A stretch of 33,415 bases of DNA from JAWUWD01 sp034112085 (GTDB taxonomy: Bacteria; Bacteroidota; Bacteroidia; Cytophagales; Cyclobacteriaceae): positions 1-33,415 of the forward strand of contig JAWUWD010000135.1 in the NCBI GenBank assembly GCA_034112085.1. The letters run 5' to 3'. The notes beneath the pieces are model-generated. The model was given only the letters and a program-made list of their open reading frames with translations, made no database searches and was not told the origin of the DNA. Below, one piece after another: positions 1-8,024 of the stretch. Positions within the stretch are counted from its first letter, which is position 1; each line of letters opens with the position of its first letter. The translations under genes and the position numbers were made by a program.

Positions 1-939
1 TACTTGTACATAGAGTCTTCAGGAAATGGAACAGGATTCCCTACAAAAACAGCTATTTTAAATAGCCCTTGTGTAGACCTTACAGCTGAGAGTGGAGCTA
101 CATTCAGTTTCTCTTACCACATGTATGGATCATCAATGGGAACAATGATTTTGGAAGGAAGTACTGACGGTACTTCTTGGACATCACTTTGGTCTAAGTC
201 TGGAGATCAAGGAAACGCTTGGTCAAGTGCAAGTGCAAACTTGGCAGCTTATGCAGGATCAACTGTTGAGTTGAGATTTGTAGCAACAACTAGTACTAGT
301 TATAGAAGTGATATGGCAATTGACAAGTTGAGCATCACAGCTGGAGCACCAGCCGGATGTAACGATGTAACGTTGACATTGGTAGTAGATCAGTATCCAG
401 AAGAGACAAGCTGGGCAATTACTGATGGAGGAGGAGCAACAGTAGCTTCAGGAGCTTATACTACTTCAACTCCAGATAACTCTACAGTGATAGCGAATGC
501 TTGTTTACCAACAGGATGTTACACATTCACGATCAATGATGTATATGGAGATGGAATCTGCTGTAGCTATGGCAATGGGTCATACAACCTCAGTGAGGAT
601 GGTTCAGGATCTTTATTAGCTTCAGGTGGATCATTCACTAGCTCACAAGCAACTAACTTCTGTGTTGGTGGAGCAACGGCTAGATCAGCGTCTAATGTTG
701 AGCGATTCGAGCCAACTAACATGGCGAGATTGTATCCTAACCCAGTATCGGATTACTTATTTGTAAATACTCCAGCAGATGTAGTATCTATCAGAGTGAT
801 CACGGTGAACGGAATGACAATGAACAATGTACGTATCGGAAATGATGGAATTGATGTTTCATCATTGAAGTCAGGTATCTACATGGTATTGATCCAAACA
901 GGAAAAGGATTGATACAAGAGAGATTTGTGAAGCAATAG
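1..939 (+). CDS. C-terminal part of a T9SS-secreted protein (MAM-like domain, Cys-rich domain, sorting domain)
   Basis: The frame is open from base 1, so the N-terminus lies outside the window and any catalytic domain is unseen. The visible 312 residues begin with a MAM/concanavalin-like beta-sandwich (roughly residues 1-118; ends 'SDMAIDKLSI'). Next is a Cys-rich domain of about 110 residues with 'LPTGCYTFTINDVYGDGICC' and 'GNGSYNL', a module I know from secreted Bacteroidota metallopeptidases and adhesins. The last ~75 residues are a T9SS type A sorting domain ('LYPNPVSDYLFV', 'GIYMVLIQ', ending 'RFVKQ'), so the mature protein should cross the outer membrane by type IX secretion and be released or attached to surface lipopolysaccharide. 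A strong intrinsic terminator follows the stop. The MAM plus Cys-rich order suggests a secreted protease, but that is inference. Confidence 0.88.
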   Translation, partial: YLYIESSGNGTGFPTKTAILNSPCVDLTAESGATFSFSYHMYGSSMGTMILEGSTDGTSWTSLWSKSGDQGNAWSSASANLAAYAGSTVELRFVATTSTSYRSDMAIDKLSITAGAPAGCNDVTLTLVVDQYPEETSWAITDGGGATVASGAYTTSTPDNSTVIANACLPTGCYTFTINDVYGDGICCSYGNGSYNLSEDGSGSLLASGGSFTSSQATNFCVGGATARSASNVERFEPTNMARLYPNPVSDYLFVNTPADVVSIRVITVNGMTMNNVRIGNDGIDVSSLKSGIYMVLIQTGKGLIQERFVKQ

Positions 940-963
940 TAGCTTTCAAAACCTTATAAAAGT

Positions 964-998
964 AACAGCCCAGACGGTTATCGTCTGGGCTGTTTTTG
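964..998 (+). terminator. Strong rho-independent terminator
   Basis: A perfect 13-bp stem (964-976 with 982-994, core CAGCCCAGACG) has a 5-base loop and a T-rich 3' side. It closes the T9SS cargo gene ending at 939. Confidence 0.9.
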
Positions 999-1028
999 TT
1001 TAAATTAGTTTGAAATATAATCTCAAAT

Positions 1029-1457
1029 ATGAAAAACACATGTCTAATACTGGCGCTACTAGTTTCGACTATTGGATTTGCTCAAAAAGAATCGTTGTTG
1101 GAGGTGCAGTTTTCTTCAATTACCAGAGGGGAGAGTGAATACCTAACATTAACAGCTGATAGCGTTAAATATTTTGTGCAGAACCGAATAAAAAATAGTC
1201 AATTGGAAAGATCGAGATTAATTAATTCAAAAGAATGGAAATCATTAGAATCAATAGTCAAATCAATCGACTTAACTAAAATGAGATCGATAGTATCACC
1301 ATCACAAAAGAGACAATATGATGGAGCTAGACACTCAAGCATAGTAGTGATATCCAACCTAGGAAGCTATAACCACCTTTTTGACGATGAAGAACCACAT
1401 GAATCATTAATAGATTTAATGAAATGCCTCCAAAATATAAGAAAGAGGACTAAATGA
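1029..1457 (+). CDS. Small exported protein of unknown function
   Basis: This 142-residue protein starts with a typical signal peptide (MKNTCLILALLVSTIGFAQ, cleavage expected after AQ), so it should be exported to the periplasm or beyond. The remainder is charged and mostly polar, with no motif I recognise. It carries 'KEWKSLESIVKSIDLTKM' near the middle and a single Cys close to the C-terminus. There is no T9SS sorting domain and no lipobox. It lies just after a strong terminator, so it must have its own promoter; the AT-rich sequence just upstream has TTAGTTTG, one base off the TAnnTTTG pattern. The signal peptide supports a real gene and this start. Function unknown. Confidence 0.72.
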   Translation: MKNTCLILALLVSTIGFAQKESLLEVQFSSITRGESEYLTLTADSVKYFVQNRIKNSQLERSRLINSKEWKSLESIVKSIDLTKMRSIVSPSQKRQYDGARHSSIVVISNLGSYNHLFDDEEPHESLIDLMKCLQNIRKRTK

Positions 1458-1946
1458 ATGTTATTTGAAGTGATGCATTGTTAAATTCATTTCCTAAACA
1501 TTACTTTCTCAACGCGCTTGTGCTGCTAATACTTTTCTAACTCTCCATGTCTTTCCTCTGGAAGATTAATAAGCATGCTTTTATTTAGTAGATAGCTGCC
1601 AAAAAAAATCTCAGTATACATGGGTAGCTGTTTTATTGGACATGCATGTAGCTGTTCGATTAAGAGCGAAAATGCTATATCTTTATATTGGGTTAAACTG
1701 CTGAGCTTCGCCAATATGTGGACTCCTTAACCCTTAGTGATCACACTACCATTTTTGATCGTTTGGTAGCGTCAGAGGTGAGTTTTAATCATAATTCTCA
1801 ATGCATTTTGAGTCTAAAGCCATCATCGTTGCCCAGATCATTCGATTGCTTTTGTGAGTAAGTAGCCTCAAGAATGGGCTATGATGTGGTAATATCAGTG
1901 AAGAGTCCATATAGCCAACTTCATGCAATTTCTAATATATGGGCAT
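1458..1946. other. Non-coding or decayed stretch, no gene recognised
   Basis: About 490 bases without a convincing gene. A minus-strand frame of 62 codons at 1526-1714 would need a TTG start and matches nothing I know. Short plus-strand frames are broken by stops. Composition resembles the neighbours. It may be the remains of a lost gene or a long untranslated region. Confidence 0.5.
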
Positions 1947-1981
1947 AAAAAAAGGAAAGCCAATGGCTTCCCTTTTTTTTT
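1947..1981. terminator. Intrinsic terminator, probably bidirectional
   Basis: An 8-bp stem with one mismatch (GGAAAGCC 1954-1961 with GGCTTCCC 1965-1972) is flanked by A7 on the left and T9 on the right, so it can act on both strands. Its main client is the minus-strand protease gene whose stop is at 2002. Confidence 0.75.
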
Positions 1982-2001
1982 ATGTAAAACTAAACTACCT
2001 C

Positions 2002-2829
2002 TTAGTAAAGGTAATCTAATGCAGTTTGGTCCTGGTTAGTGAAAGGTCTGTTTCCACCGTCAGTACAAGCAAGCATCCAAGATCCAGCACCTGAAGTGTC
2101 AGCACCTGTAGTAGTTCCAGGGATGTGATTTGCACCTACACCACCGTCACCTTCGTTAGCAGTAGAACCACCACATGAGATGCTTCTGTCGAAGTAGTCA
2201 GTGTGACGCATTCCTATACAGTGACCCATTTCGTGTCCAATGATAGTCGCGATTCCATCAGTGCTAAGTCCGTAAGAAGACTCAAGTATACCACTCATTT
2301 TGATATTGTTATAAGCATCTCCAGAAGCAGTAGGGAATCCAGCAGATCCTAACACACCTCTTCTTTCGTCTCTTTTACTAAGTCTAGTCATAGAGATATC
2401 AGCACCTCTAGAAGAAGAGATTCTTGAGAAAGTGATTTCTAATCCTTGAGCATTGTATCTGCTGATAGCCTCGTCAAGACCTGCAATCATTGCTGCACTA
2501 TATCCTTTTCTTCCAGTTGGCGCATACATAGTGATGTTTCTAGCCCCACCTGTAGATACTAGGTTGTTAGTACTATACTGCTCTACGTTTAATACTTTGG
2601 CACTTGAAAGGTTGTTGATGTCATGAGCTGACATGAAAATATCACCTTCTACTAAGTATCCACCATCAGTAGAAACTACATCATCTGCACTAAAACCTGC
2701 AACACGAAGTTTAGATACTAACTCAGAAGAAATACCAGAATCAGAGCTTATAGCATCTTGTTCTTGACATGAAGTAAACATTGCTCCTGAAACAGTCGCA
2801 GCTAACAATAAAGAGTAAACCTTTTTCAT
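2002..2829 (-). CDS. HEIGH-type (M57 family) zinc metalloprotease, lipoprotein
   Basis: A 275-residue zinc protease. The N-terminus (MKKVYSLLLAATVSGAMFTSC) is a lipoprotein signal with a lipobox ending at Cys21, so the mature enzyme should be lipid-anchored. A propeptide-like region follows (about 25-95), then the protease domain. The zinc motif HExxHxxGxxH is complete: 'IIGHEMGHCIGMRHTDYF' gives His199, Glu200, His203, Gly206 and His209. This fits the Bacteroidota 'dual-action HEIGH metallo-peptidase' group, where the usual signature is HEIGH; here it is HEMGH. Paired Cys (204/219, 255) near the active site may form a disulfide. It is monocistronic, has a terminator just after the stop, and has an odd hairpin upstream (see 2967-2994). 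Substrate unknown. Confidence 0.9.
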   Translation of the reverse strand: MKKVYSLLLAATVSGAMFTSCQEQDAISSDSGISSELVSKLRVAGFSADDVVSTDGGYLVEGDIFMSAHDINNLSSAKVLNVEQYSTNNLVSTGGARNITMYAPTGRKGYSAAMIAGLDEAISRYNAQGLEITFSRISSSRGADISMTRLSKRDERRGVLGSAGFPTASGDAYNNIKMSGILESSYGLSTDGIATIIGHEMGHCIGMRHTDYFDRSISCGGSTANEGDGGVGANHIPGTTTGADTSGAGSWMLACTDGGNRPFTNQDQTALDYLY

Positions 2830-2966
2830 AATAGTTAAAAATTTGGGTTAAAAGTTCTGTTTGATTCTAATCATTCTGCTATTTGTGTCTAGAGCAAATT
2901 ATTATTTTGTCACATAGTCTTAAAGCATTCTGATTATTTTGTAGTCGCAATGTATATAATAAGGTT

Positions 2967-2994
2967 GCCAAAAAAAACATCTACTGAGTAGATG
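2967..2994 (-). terminator. Orphan minus-strand intrinsic terminator or attenuator upstream of the HEIGH protease
   Basis: Read on the minus strand, a perfect 7-bp stem (CATCTAC / GTAGATG, 2978-2994, 3-base loop) is followed directly by T7 (2971-2977) and GG. That is an intrinsic terminator shape. It lies about 140 bases upstream of the protease start and no minus-strand gene precedes it within the window. It could be an attenuator in a long leader, the end of a short antisense RNA, or a barrier against antisense transcription. Confidence 0.55.
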
Positions 2995-3083
2995 GTTATA
3001 ATTTGAAGATAACTGGTGGGGATGATTTAGTATTTGGTATGATTTGCGGAGTCTGATTATATATTTACCAACGTATGATTGAC

Positions 3084-3116
3084 TTTTGCTTTCTTAATTT
3101 TTTTTCCAAACCTTTG
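3084..3116 (+). promoter_or_regulatory. Candidate Bacteroidota promoter of the subtilase gene
   Basis: TTTTG (3084-3088), 20 bases, then AACCTTTG (3109-3116), which is 7 of 8 to TAnnTTTG. The spacing fits the -33/-7 architecture of the primary sigma factor in Bacteroidota. Transcription would start near 3122, about 20 bases before the ATG. Confidence 0.5.
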
Positions 3117-3141
3117 CCGCTCTTACTAAGATAGCATTTCA

Positions 3142-6000
3142 ATGAAGTGGATCCACATTTCTATATTTATAATTTTCGGCAACATGGCTAAGGGTCAAGA
3201 TTTGGATGTTAAAGTATTCAAGTTGGATAAATCTGCGTTGTTGTCACAGAATGCTTTGAAAACTATTGAGACTTCTCAGGATGTTTTGATTGGCATAAAT
3301 CAAGCAGATATCAACAAGCTACTAACTCAGAAAAAAATCAAAATTTTAAGGAAATTGGATAGTGAGCAGTGGGTTGTTCGTGTGTTAATCCCTTTGTCCG
3401 AATCTGATAGTTCCAATATCACATCGATTGATCCTATCAATAACTTGTGGAAATTATCGAATGAGCTTCTAAGGAATTTTATGGACGAAGAGTTCGTAGT
3501 AGGGAGTCTCACTATTGTTGGTTCATCAGTATCTGATTTGAGAAAAATGTTTGATCGTGAGAATATCAATTACTCCATTATTAATCATCATCAAATTTCA
3601 TTGACTAGCGAGGTTCGAATTGATGAGATCAGTGATAAGCATATTATGAGTCTGCTTAATATGGAAAAGACAGTATATGTCGGAAGTACAAAAGGTAAAC
3701 CACAAATAGAATCTGTTTTGAACTTTCATGATTTGGCGATCAATAAAGTAAACAAAGTACACCATGCTTTTACTGATGTCAATGGATCAGATATAACCGT
3801 ATCGGTTAAAGAAGATTACTTTGATGTTTCAGATATAGACATTAAATCTAGATCAAAGACTTCTGGGATTGAGAGTGAAAGTGTCTCACCTCATGCTACA
3901 GATATGGCCACTATTATTGGTGGTGCTGGCAACTCTTTTTATAAAGGAAAGGGAGCAGCTTGGGGTACTTCGCTTTCCTCTTCTAGCTTTGAAAACATAC
4001 TACCTGACGATGATGACGTCTTTGACGAATTATCTATTTCTATTCAAAATCATTCCTATGGCTTCGCAGTAACAGACAATCAATATGGAGCAGAAGCGAG
4101 AGCTTACGATGTTAATACAAATATTAATAAGGAACTGCTTCATGTTTTTAGTGCTGGGAATATCGGACTTAGCGTCACGGATAACGGTATATATAATGGA
4201 GTAGAGGGTTATGCTAACTTAAGTGGGAATTTCAAGATGGCTAAAAATGCCCTGGTAGTTGGTGCAGTAGACGAAGAATATCAAGTCGATGAGCGCAACT
4301 CTAGCGGTCCCGCTTATGACGGACGACTAAAACCAGAACTAGTAGCATTTGGTAAGGCAGGAACATCGGATGCAGCTGCTACGGTGTCTGGTGCTAGTGG
4401 ATTGCTTCAACAGTACTATTTGAGCCAAGAGGGAAGTCTGCCAGCCTCCTCTCTTTTGAAAGCATTGCTCATTGCTGGGGCTGATGATGTGGGTGCTGAT
4501 GGTATCGACTTTGTTACAGGGTATGGAAATATGAACAACTACAAGTCTATGAAAGTGATAGAATCACAGCAGTACGAAAGTGGATTAGTTCTTCAAGGGG
4601 CAGAAGCACTTATTGATTTAGTAATTCCGGAAAATGTCAGCGAGGTCAAAATAGTACTCACATGGAATGATCCTGCAGCTAATGCTGGAGATGCCACAGC
4701 ATTGGTTAATAACCTCGATTTAAGTTTGGAACAAATGAGTACTTCTATTACTTGGTTGCCATGGGTGTTGAATAGTGCTCCAGATGCAAATCTGCTCAGT
4801 CAGCCTGCTATTAGAGAAATTGATATCCTAAACAATGTAGAGTTAGTGACTGTTGATAAACCAGAGCAAGGAACTTATCAAATTAAAATTGACGGTTCGA
4901 GTTTGCGTACTGCCGAGCAAGAATATCATATTGCTTATTTGTATGAGTATATGGATCATTTTGAATGGGACTATCCTGTTGGCTCAGATAAGCTGGTAGG
5001 CGGAGAAGAGACTTATATTAGGTGGAATACTAATAAGTTAGCAATTTCGTCTATTGAGATTACTTATGATGCAGGTGTCTCTTGGGAAATAGCTGCTTCA
5101 GACGTGAATATTTCACAAGAATATGTGACTTGGACGGTTCCAAGCAATCTGGGCAAAGCCCAAATCCGTTGCTCAGTGAATGGAGATTACGTGATGTCTG
5201 ATGAATTTTTCATAGCTCCGATATTGGATGTAGAAGTAGGTTTTGATTGTGATGATGCCTTTATGTTGGCTTGGAACAAATTAGATAACGCAACATCTTA
5301 CAGAGTTTACGAAGTTGGGGAGAAGTATTTGGATTTGGTTGAGGAGATTACGGATACGTTATATGTGTTTTCGAAGGAAGGTTTTTCTGATAAGAATTAT
5401 TCAGTTGCGCCAATATTGAGTGGGGCAAGTGAAGGCAATACTAGTTTGGCTTTTGACTATGAAACACAAGGAGTGAATTGTTACTATAGAAGTTTTTTTG
5501 CGGAAAATGTCTTCAATGAATATTTAGAAATAGAATTAAATTTAAGCTCCACATATTTGATCAACGAAATTATTTTTGAAAGAAGTATTGACAGTTTGAA
5601 CTACGAACTTGTTACCAGTATTCAACCTTCATTTTCTCAAACCTCCTATGCATACAATGATGTTGAGCCATTGACTAATTTCAGTTTTTACCGTGCAAGA
5701 ATAATTCTGGAAGATAATAGTGAGGTGTTGACTGATGGTATTGAAGCATTTTTCCCGAACAAAGAAACAATAGTGGTCTCACCTAATCCTGTTGAACAAG
5801 GAGGACAATTCGATTTGCTGTCAAAAGGAGATGGACGTTTGTTGGAATTATTGGATTTGAAAGGTCGATTATTGAAACAATGGGATATTCAATCCAATTT
5901 TACAACTTATGAAGTCCCCAACATTTTAAAAGGAATGTATCTGTTGAGAATCACGGATAGGGATAAAACTTTTGGTATTAAGCGACTAATGGTTTATTGA
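3142..6000 (+). CDS. Subtilisin-like (S8) serine protease with T9SS sorting domain
   Basis: A 952-residue secreted subtilase. A short signal peptide (about 1-18, ending MAKGQ) is followed by an N-terminal pro-region to about 205. The catalytic domain runs about 215-465: His251 in 'SPHATDMATIIGG', oxyanion Asn340 in 'SAGN', nucleophile Ser409 in 'AGTSDAAATVSG', and the usual 'RLKPELVA' strand before it. Where most subtilases have V-x-D-T-G there is 'ITVSVKEDYFD' (220-228): the aligned position is Glu224, with Asp225 next to it. Beta-sandwich domains follow, and the last ~80 residues are a T9SS type A sorting domain ('VVSPNPVEQGG', 'GMYLLRI', ending RLMVY). The next gene starts 7 bases after the stop, so the two are probably co-transcribed. 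Confidence 0.9.
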   Translation: MKWIHISIFIIFGNMAKGQDLDVKVFKLDKSALLSQNALKTIETSQDVLIGINQADINKLLTQKKIKILRKLDSEQWVVRVLIPLSESDSSNITSIDPINNLWKLSNELLRNFMDEEFVVGSLTIVGSSVSDLRKMFDRENINYSIINHHQISLTSEVRIDEISDKHIMSLLNMEKTVYVGSTKGKPQIESVLNFHDLAINKVNKVHHAFTDVNGSDITVSVKEDYFDVSDIDIKSRSKTSGIESESVSPHATDMATIIGGAGNSFYKGKGAAWGTSLSSSSFENILPDDDDVFDELSISIQNHSYGFAVTDNQYGAEARAYDVNTNINKELLHVFSAGNIGLSVTDNGIYNGVEGYANLSGNFKMAKNALVVGAVDEEYQVDERNSSGPAYDGRLKPELVAFGKAGTSDAAATVSGASGLLQQYYLSQEGSLPASSLLKALLIAGADDVGADGIDFVTGYGNMNNYKSMKVIESQQYESGLVLQGAEALIDLVIPENVSEVKIVLTWNDPAANAGDATALVNNLDLSLEQMSTSITWLPWVLNSAPDANLLSQPAIREIDILNNVELVTVDKPEQGTYQIKIDGSSLRTAEQEYHIAYLYEYMDHFEWDYPVGSDKLVGGEETYIRWNTNKLAISSIEITYDAGVSWEIAASDVNISQEYVTWTVPSNLGKAQIRCSVNGDYVMSDEFFIAPILDVEVGFDCDDAFMLAWNKLDNATSYRVYEVGEKYLDLVEEITDTLYVFSKEGFSDKNYSVAPILSGASEGNTSLAFDYETQGVNCYYRSFFAENVFNEYLEIELNLSSTYLINEIIFERSIDSLNYELVTSIQPSFSQTSYAYNDVEPLTNFSFYRARIILEDNSEVLTDGIEAFFPNKETIVVSPNPVEQGGQFDLLSKGDGRLLELLDLKGRLLKQWDIQSNFTTYEVPNILKGMYLLRITDRDKTFGIKRLMVY

Positions 6001-6007
6001 TAGAAAT

Positions 6008-6754
6008 ATGAAGAAAATAGTAATAGGCATTATTGGCCTTTTAGTAGTAATTGTTGGGTTGTTTACTTACTCATCTGAGAGTATTCCAAAGTCAAAAGCA
6101 GAGATACAGCAAGATACAATATCTGCGGGTGATCGACTTGCTAAGAAAATGTTCAAGGCGATTAATAAGCAGGCGTGGGATGATATCCATTATGTTCAGT
6201 GGTCTTTTAGAGGCAAACATCATTTTGTCTGGGATAAATACAAACACCTCGTTCAGGTGAGCTGGAAGGAATATGTCGTATTGATCAATCCAAATACCTC
6301 AGAAGGGGTTGCTTACGAGGATTCGAAAAAGATCGAAGGGGAAGAGGCAGATAAACTTATAGAAAAAGCGATCAATGCGTTTAATAATGATTCCTTTTGG
6401 CTTAATGCTCCAGCAAAAGCCTTCGACAATGGTACAGAGAGGAGTGTGGTAGACTTTGAAGGAAAGGATGCTTTGATGGTGAAATATAATTCTGGAGGTA
6501 GTACTCCAGGAGATAGTTATTTGTGGATATTGGATGATAAAGGACTGCCTAGAGCATGGAAGATGTGGGTATCTATTATACCCGTAGGAGGAATTGAATT
6601 TTCTTGGGAAGAGTGGGCAGAATTTGATGGTGCGATGTTGTCACAATTACATGATGGGAATGTATTTGATTTGAGAATTTCTAATATCAAGACTGGTGCT
6701 CAATTGGTTGACCTTGGATTAGAGAAAGACCTTTTTGACGAACTCGAAGACTAG
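6008..6754 (+). CDS. Membrane-anchored or exported protein of unknown function, subtilase operon
   Basis: 248 residues with one N-terminal hydrophobic segment (about 4-21, no lipobox and no clear cleavage site), so either an inner-membrane anchor or an uncleaved signal. The rest is soluble: many aromatic beta-strands ('VQWSFRGKHHFVWDKYKHLVQVSW', shown here only as a Trp/Tyr-rich block around 48-72) and a helical stretch 'EEADKLIEKAINAFNNDSFW'. The pattern recalls the LolA/LolB-like fold of Bacteroidota 'outer membrane lipoprotein-sorting' homologues, but I cannot confirm a family. It follows the subtilase gene by 7 bases and probably shares its transcript; a functional link to the protease is inference. 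Confidence 0.75.
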   Translation: MKKIVIGIIGLLVVIVGLFTYSSESIPKSKAEIQQDTISAGDRLAKKMFKAINKQAWDDIHYVQWSFRGKHHFVWDKYKHLVQVSWKEYVVLINPNTSEGVAYEDSKKIEGEEADKLIEKAINAFNNDSFWLNAPAKAFDNGTERSVVDFEGKDALMVKYNSGGSTPGDSYLWILDDKGLPRAWKMWVSIIPVGGIEFSWEEWAEFDGAMLSQLHDGNVFDLRISNIKTGAQLVDLGLEKDLFDELED

Positions 6755-6912
6755 AATATCCATTTCCCCTATCAAGGTACTATAGAGAAATTGTAAGTAT
6801 TGGGTATGGTCGATTTGGATTGCTCAAGCAATTCTAGTACAAGAACTATTCAACCCCCTAATGAGTCCTCTCAGATAAACTAGTAGTCTTAAGCAGATGA
6901 AATTTATCTTGC

Positions 6913-7887
6913 TTAAGAGCTATAACCCAATTTCTCTCTGACCTTCTGAACTACTTTTTTCGCAATCACTCTCGCCTTTTCTTCGCCTGCTTGCAGTTTA
7001 GCTTCCAATTCACCCGTATTTTCCATGTAGTAGTTGAATAGAGCACGTTCTTTCTCGAACTTGCTTACTATCAATTCATAAAGAGCTTGCTTGGCATGCC
7101 CATAGCCATAATTTCCCCCTTCATAGTTTGCACGCATTTCTACTACTTGTTCATCCGTGGCGAGAAGTTTGTATAGCGCAAACACATTATCCGTATCTGG
7201 GTTTTTAGGGTCTTCCATTGGTGTGCTATCAGTGACTATTGTCATGATTTGCTTGCGCAGCTTCTTGTCTGGCAAGAATATGTCAATGGTGTTACCATAA
7301 GACTTGCTCATCTTTTGTCCATCCGTTCCTGGAATAGTCATCACCGTTTCGTCTATTTTGACTTCAGGGATTACGTAAGTGTCTCCGTATTGATGATTGA
7401 ATGAACTGGCCAAATCTCTGGTCATTTCTAGATGCTGTTGCTGATCTTTGCCAACGGGGACGATATTTGCATCATACAAGATGATATCACATGCCATCAG
7501 TACTGGATAGGTGAACAATCCAGCATTGACATCTGCTAGCTTGTCTGATTTATCCTTAAATGAATGTGCATTGGCAAGCATAGGGAATGGTGTGAAGCAA
7601 TTCATGAACCAGGCGAGTTCGCATACTTCAGGGATTCTTGATTGCCTATAAAATAAGTTTTTGTCAGTATCAAATCCAAAAGCCAACCATGCAGCAGCAG
7701 TAGCATTTACATTATCAATTCTTGTCTTAGCATCTTTGACTGTGGTCAATGAATGTAAATCAGCGATAAAGAAAAATGATTCATTTTCAGCTGATTGAGA
7801 CAACTTGATTGCCGGAGCTATTGCTCCTAGTAGATTGCCTAAATGCGGTCTTCCTGAACTTTGTATTCCTGTAAGTATTCTTGCCAT
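6913..7887 (-). CDS. trpS: Tryptophan--tRNA ligase
   Basis: A 324-residue class I aminoacyl-tRNA synthetase that charges tRNA-Trp in the cytoplasm. The start 'MARILTGIQSSGRPHLGN' carries the HIGH-type ATP motif (HLGN, residues 15-18), and 'GQKMSKSYGN' carries the KMSKS loop (192-196). Family markers such as 'NAGLFTYPVLMACDIILYDA' and 'VPVGKDQQQH' are present. Length matches bacterial TrpRS (about 325-335). It stands alone, convergent with the gene ending at 6754, with about 158 bases between them. The ATG at 7885-7887 agrees with the family's usual N-terminus. Confidence 0.97.
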   Translation of the reverse strand: MARILTGIQSSGRPHLGNLLGAIAPAIKLSQSAENESFFFIADLHSLTTVKDAKTRIDNVNATAAAWLAFGFDTDKNLFYRQSRIPEVCELAWFMNCFTPFPMLANAHSFKDKSDKLADVNAGLFTYPVLMACDIILYDANIVPVGKDQQQHLEMTRDLASSFNHQYGDTYVIPEVKIDETVMTIPGTDGQKMSKSYGNTIDIFLPDKKLRKQIMTIVTDSTPMEDPKNPDTDNVFALYKLLATDEQVVEMRANYEGGNYGYGHAKQALYELIVSKFEKERALFNYYMENTGELEAKLQAGEEKARVIAKKVVQKVREKLGYSS

Positions 7888-8024
7888 ATCGCAAAGAAAA
7901 TAAAAAAGGCTAAGACCAGAATGACATTCATGTCTTATTTTGATAACAATCGATGAATCCGAATGAATCAGTTTTATTTGTGAGTAATTATGTCAATTTT
8001 TGTGTCTGAAATCGTGATAACATT

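Noticed and set aside
1526..1714. Minus-strand frame of 62 codons
   Set aside because: TTG start, no known family, no ribosome binding site and no conserved motif. Could be a gene relic, but not supported.
6888..6917. Inverted repeat CTTAAGCA...TGCTTAAG at the trpS stop
   Set aside because: Eight bases with no T-run on either side and overlapping the coding end; weak as terminator.
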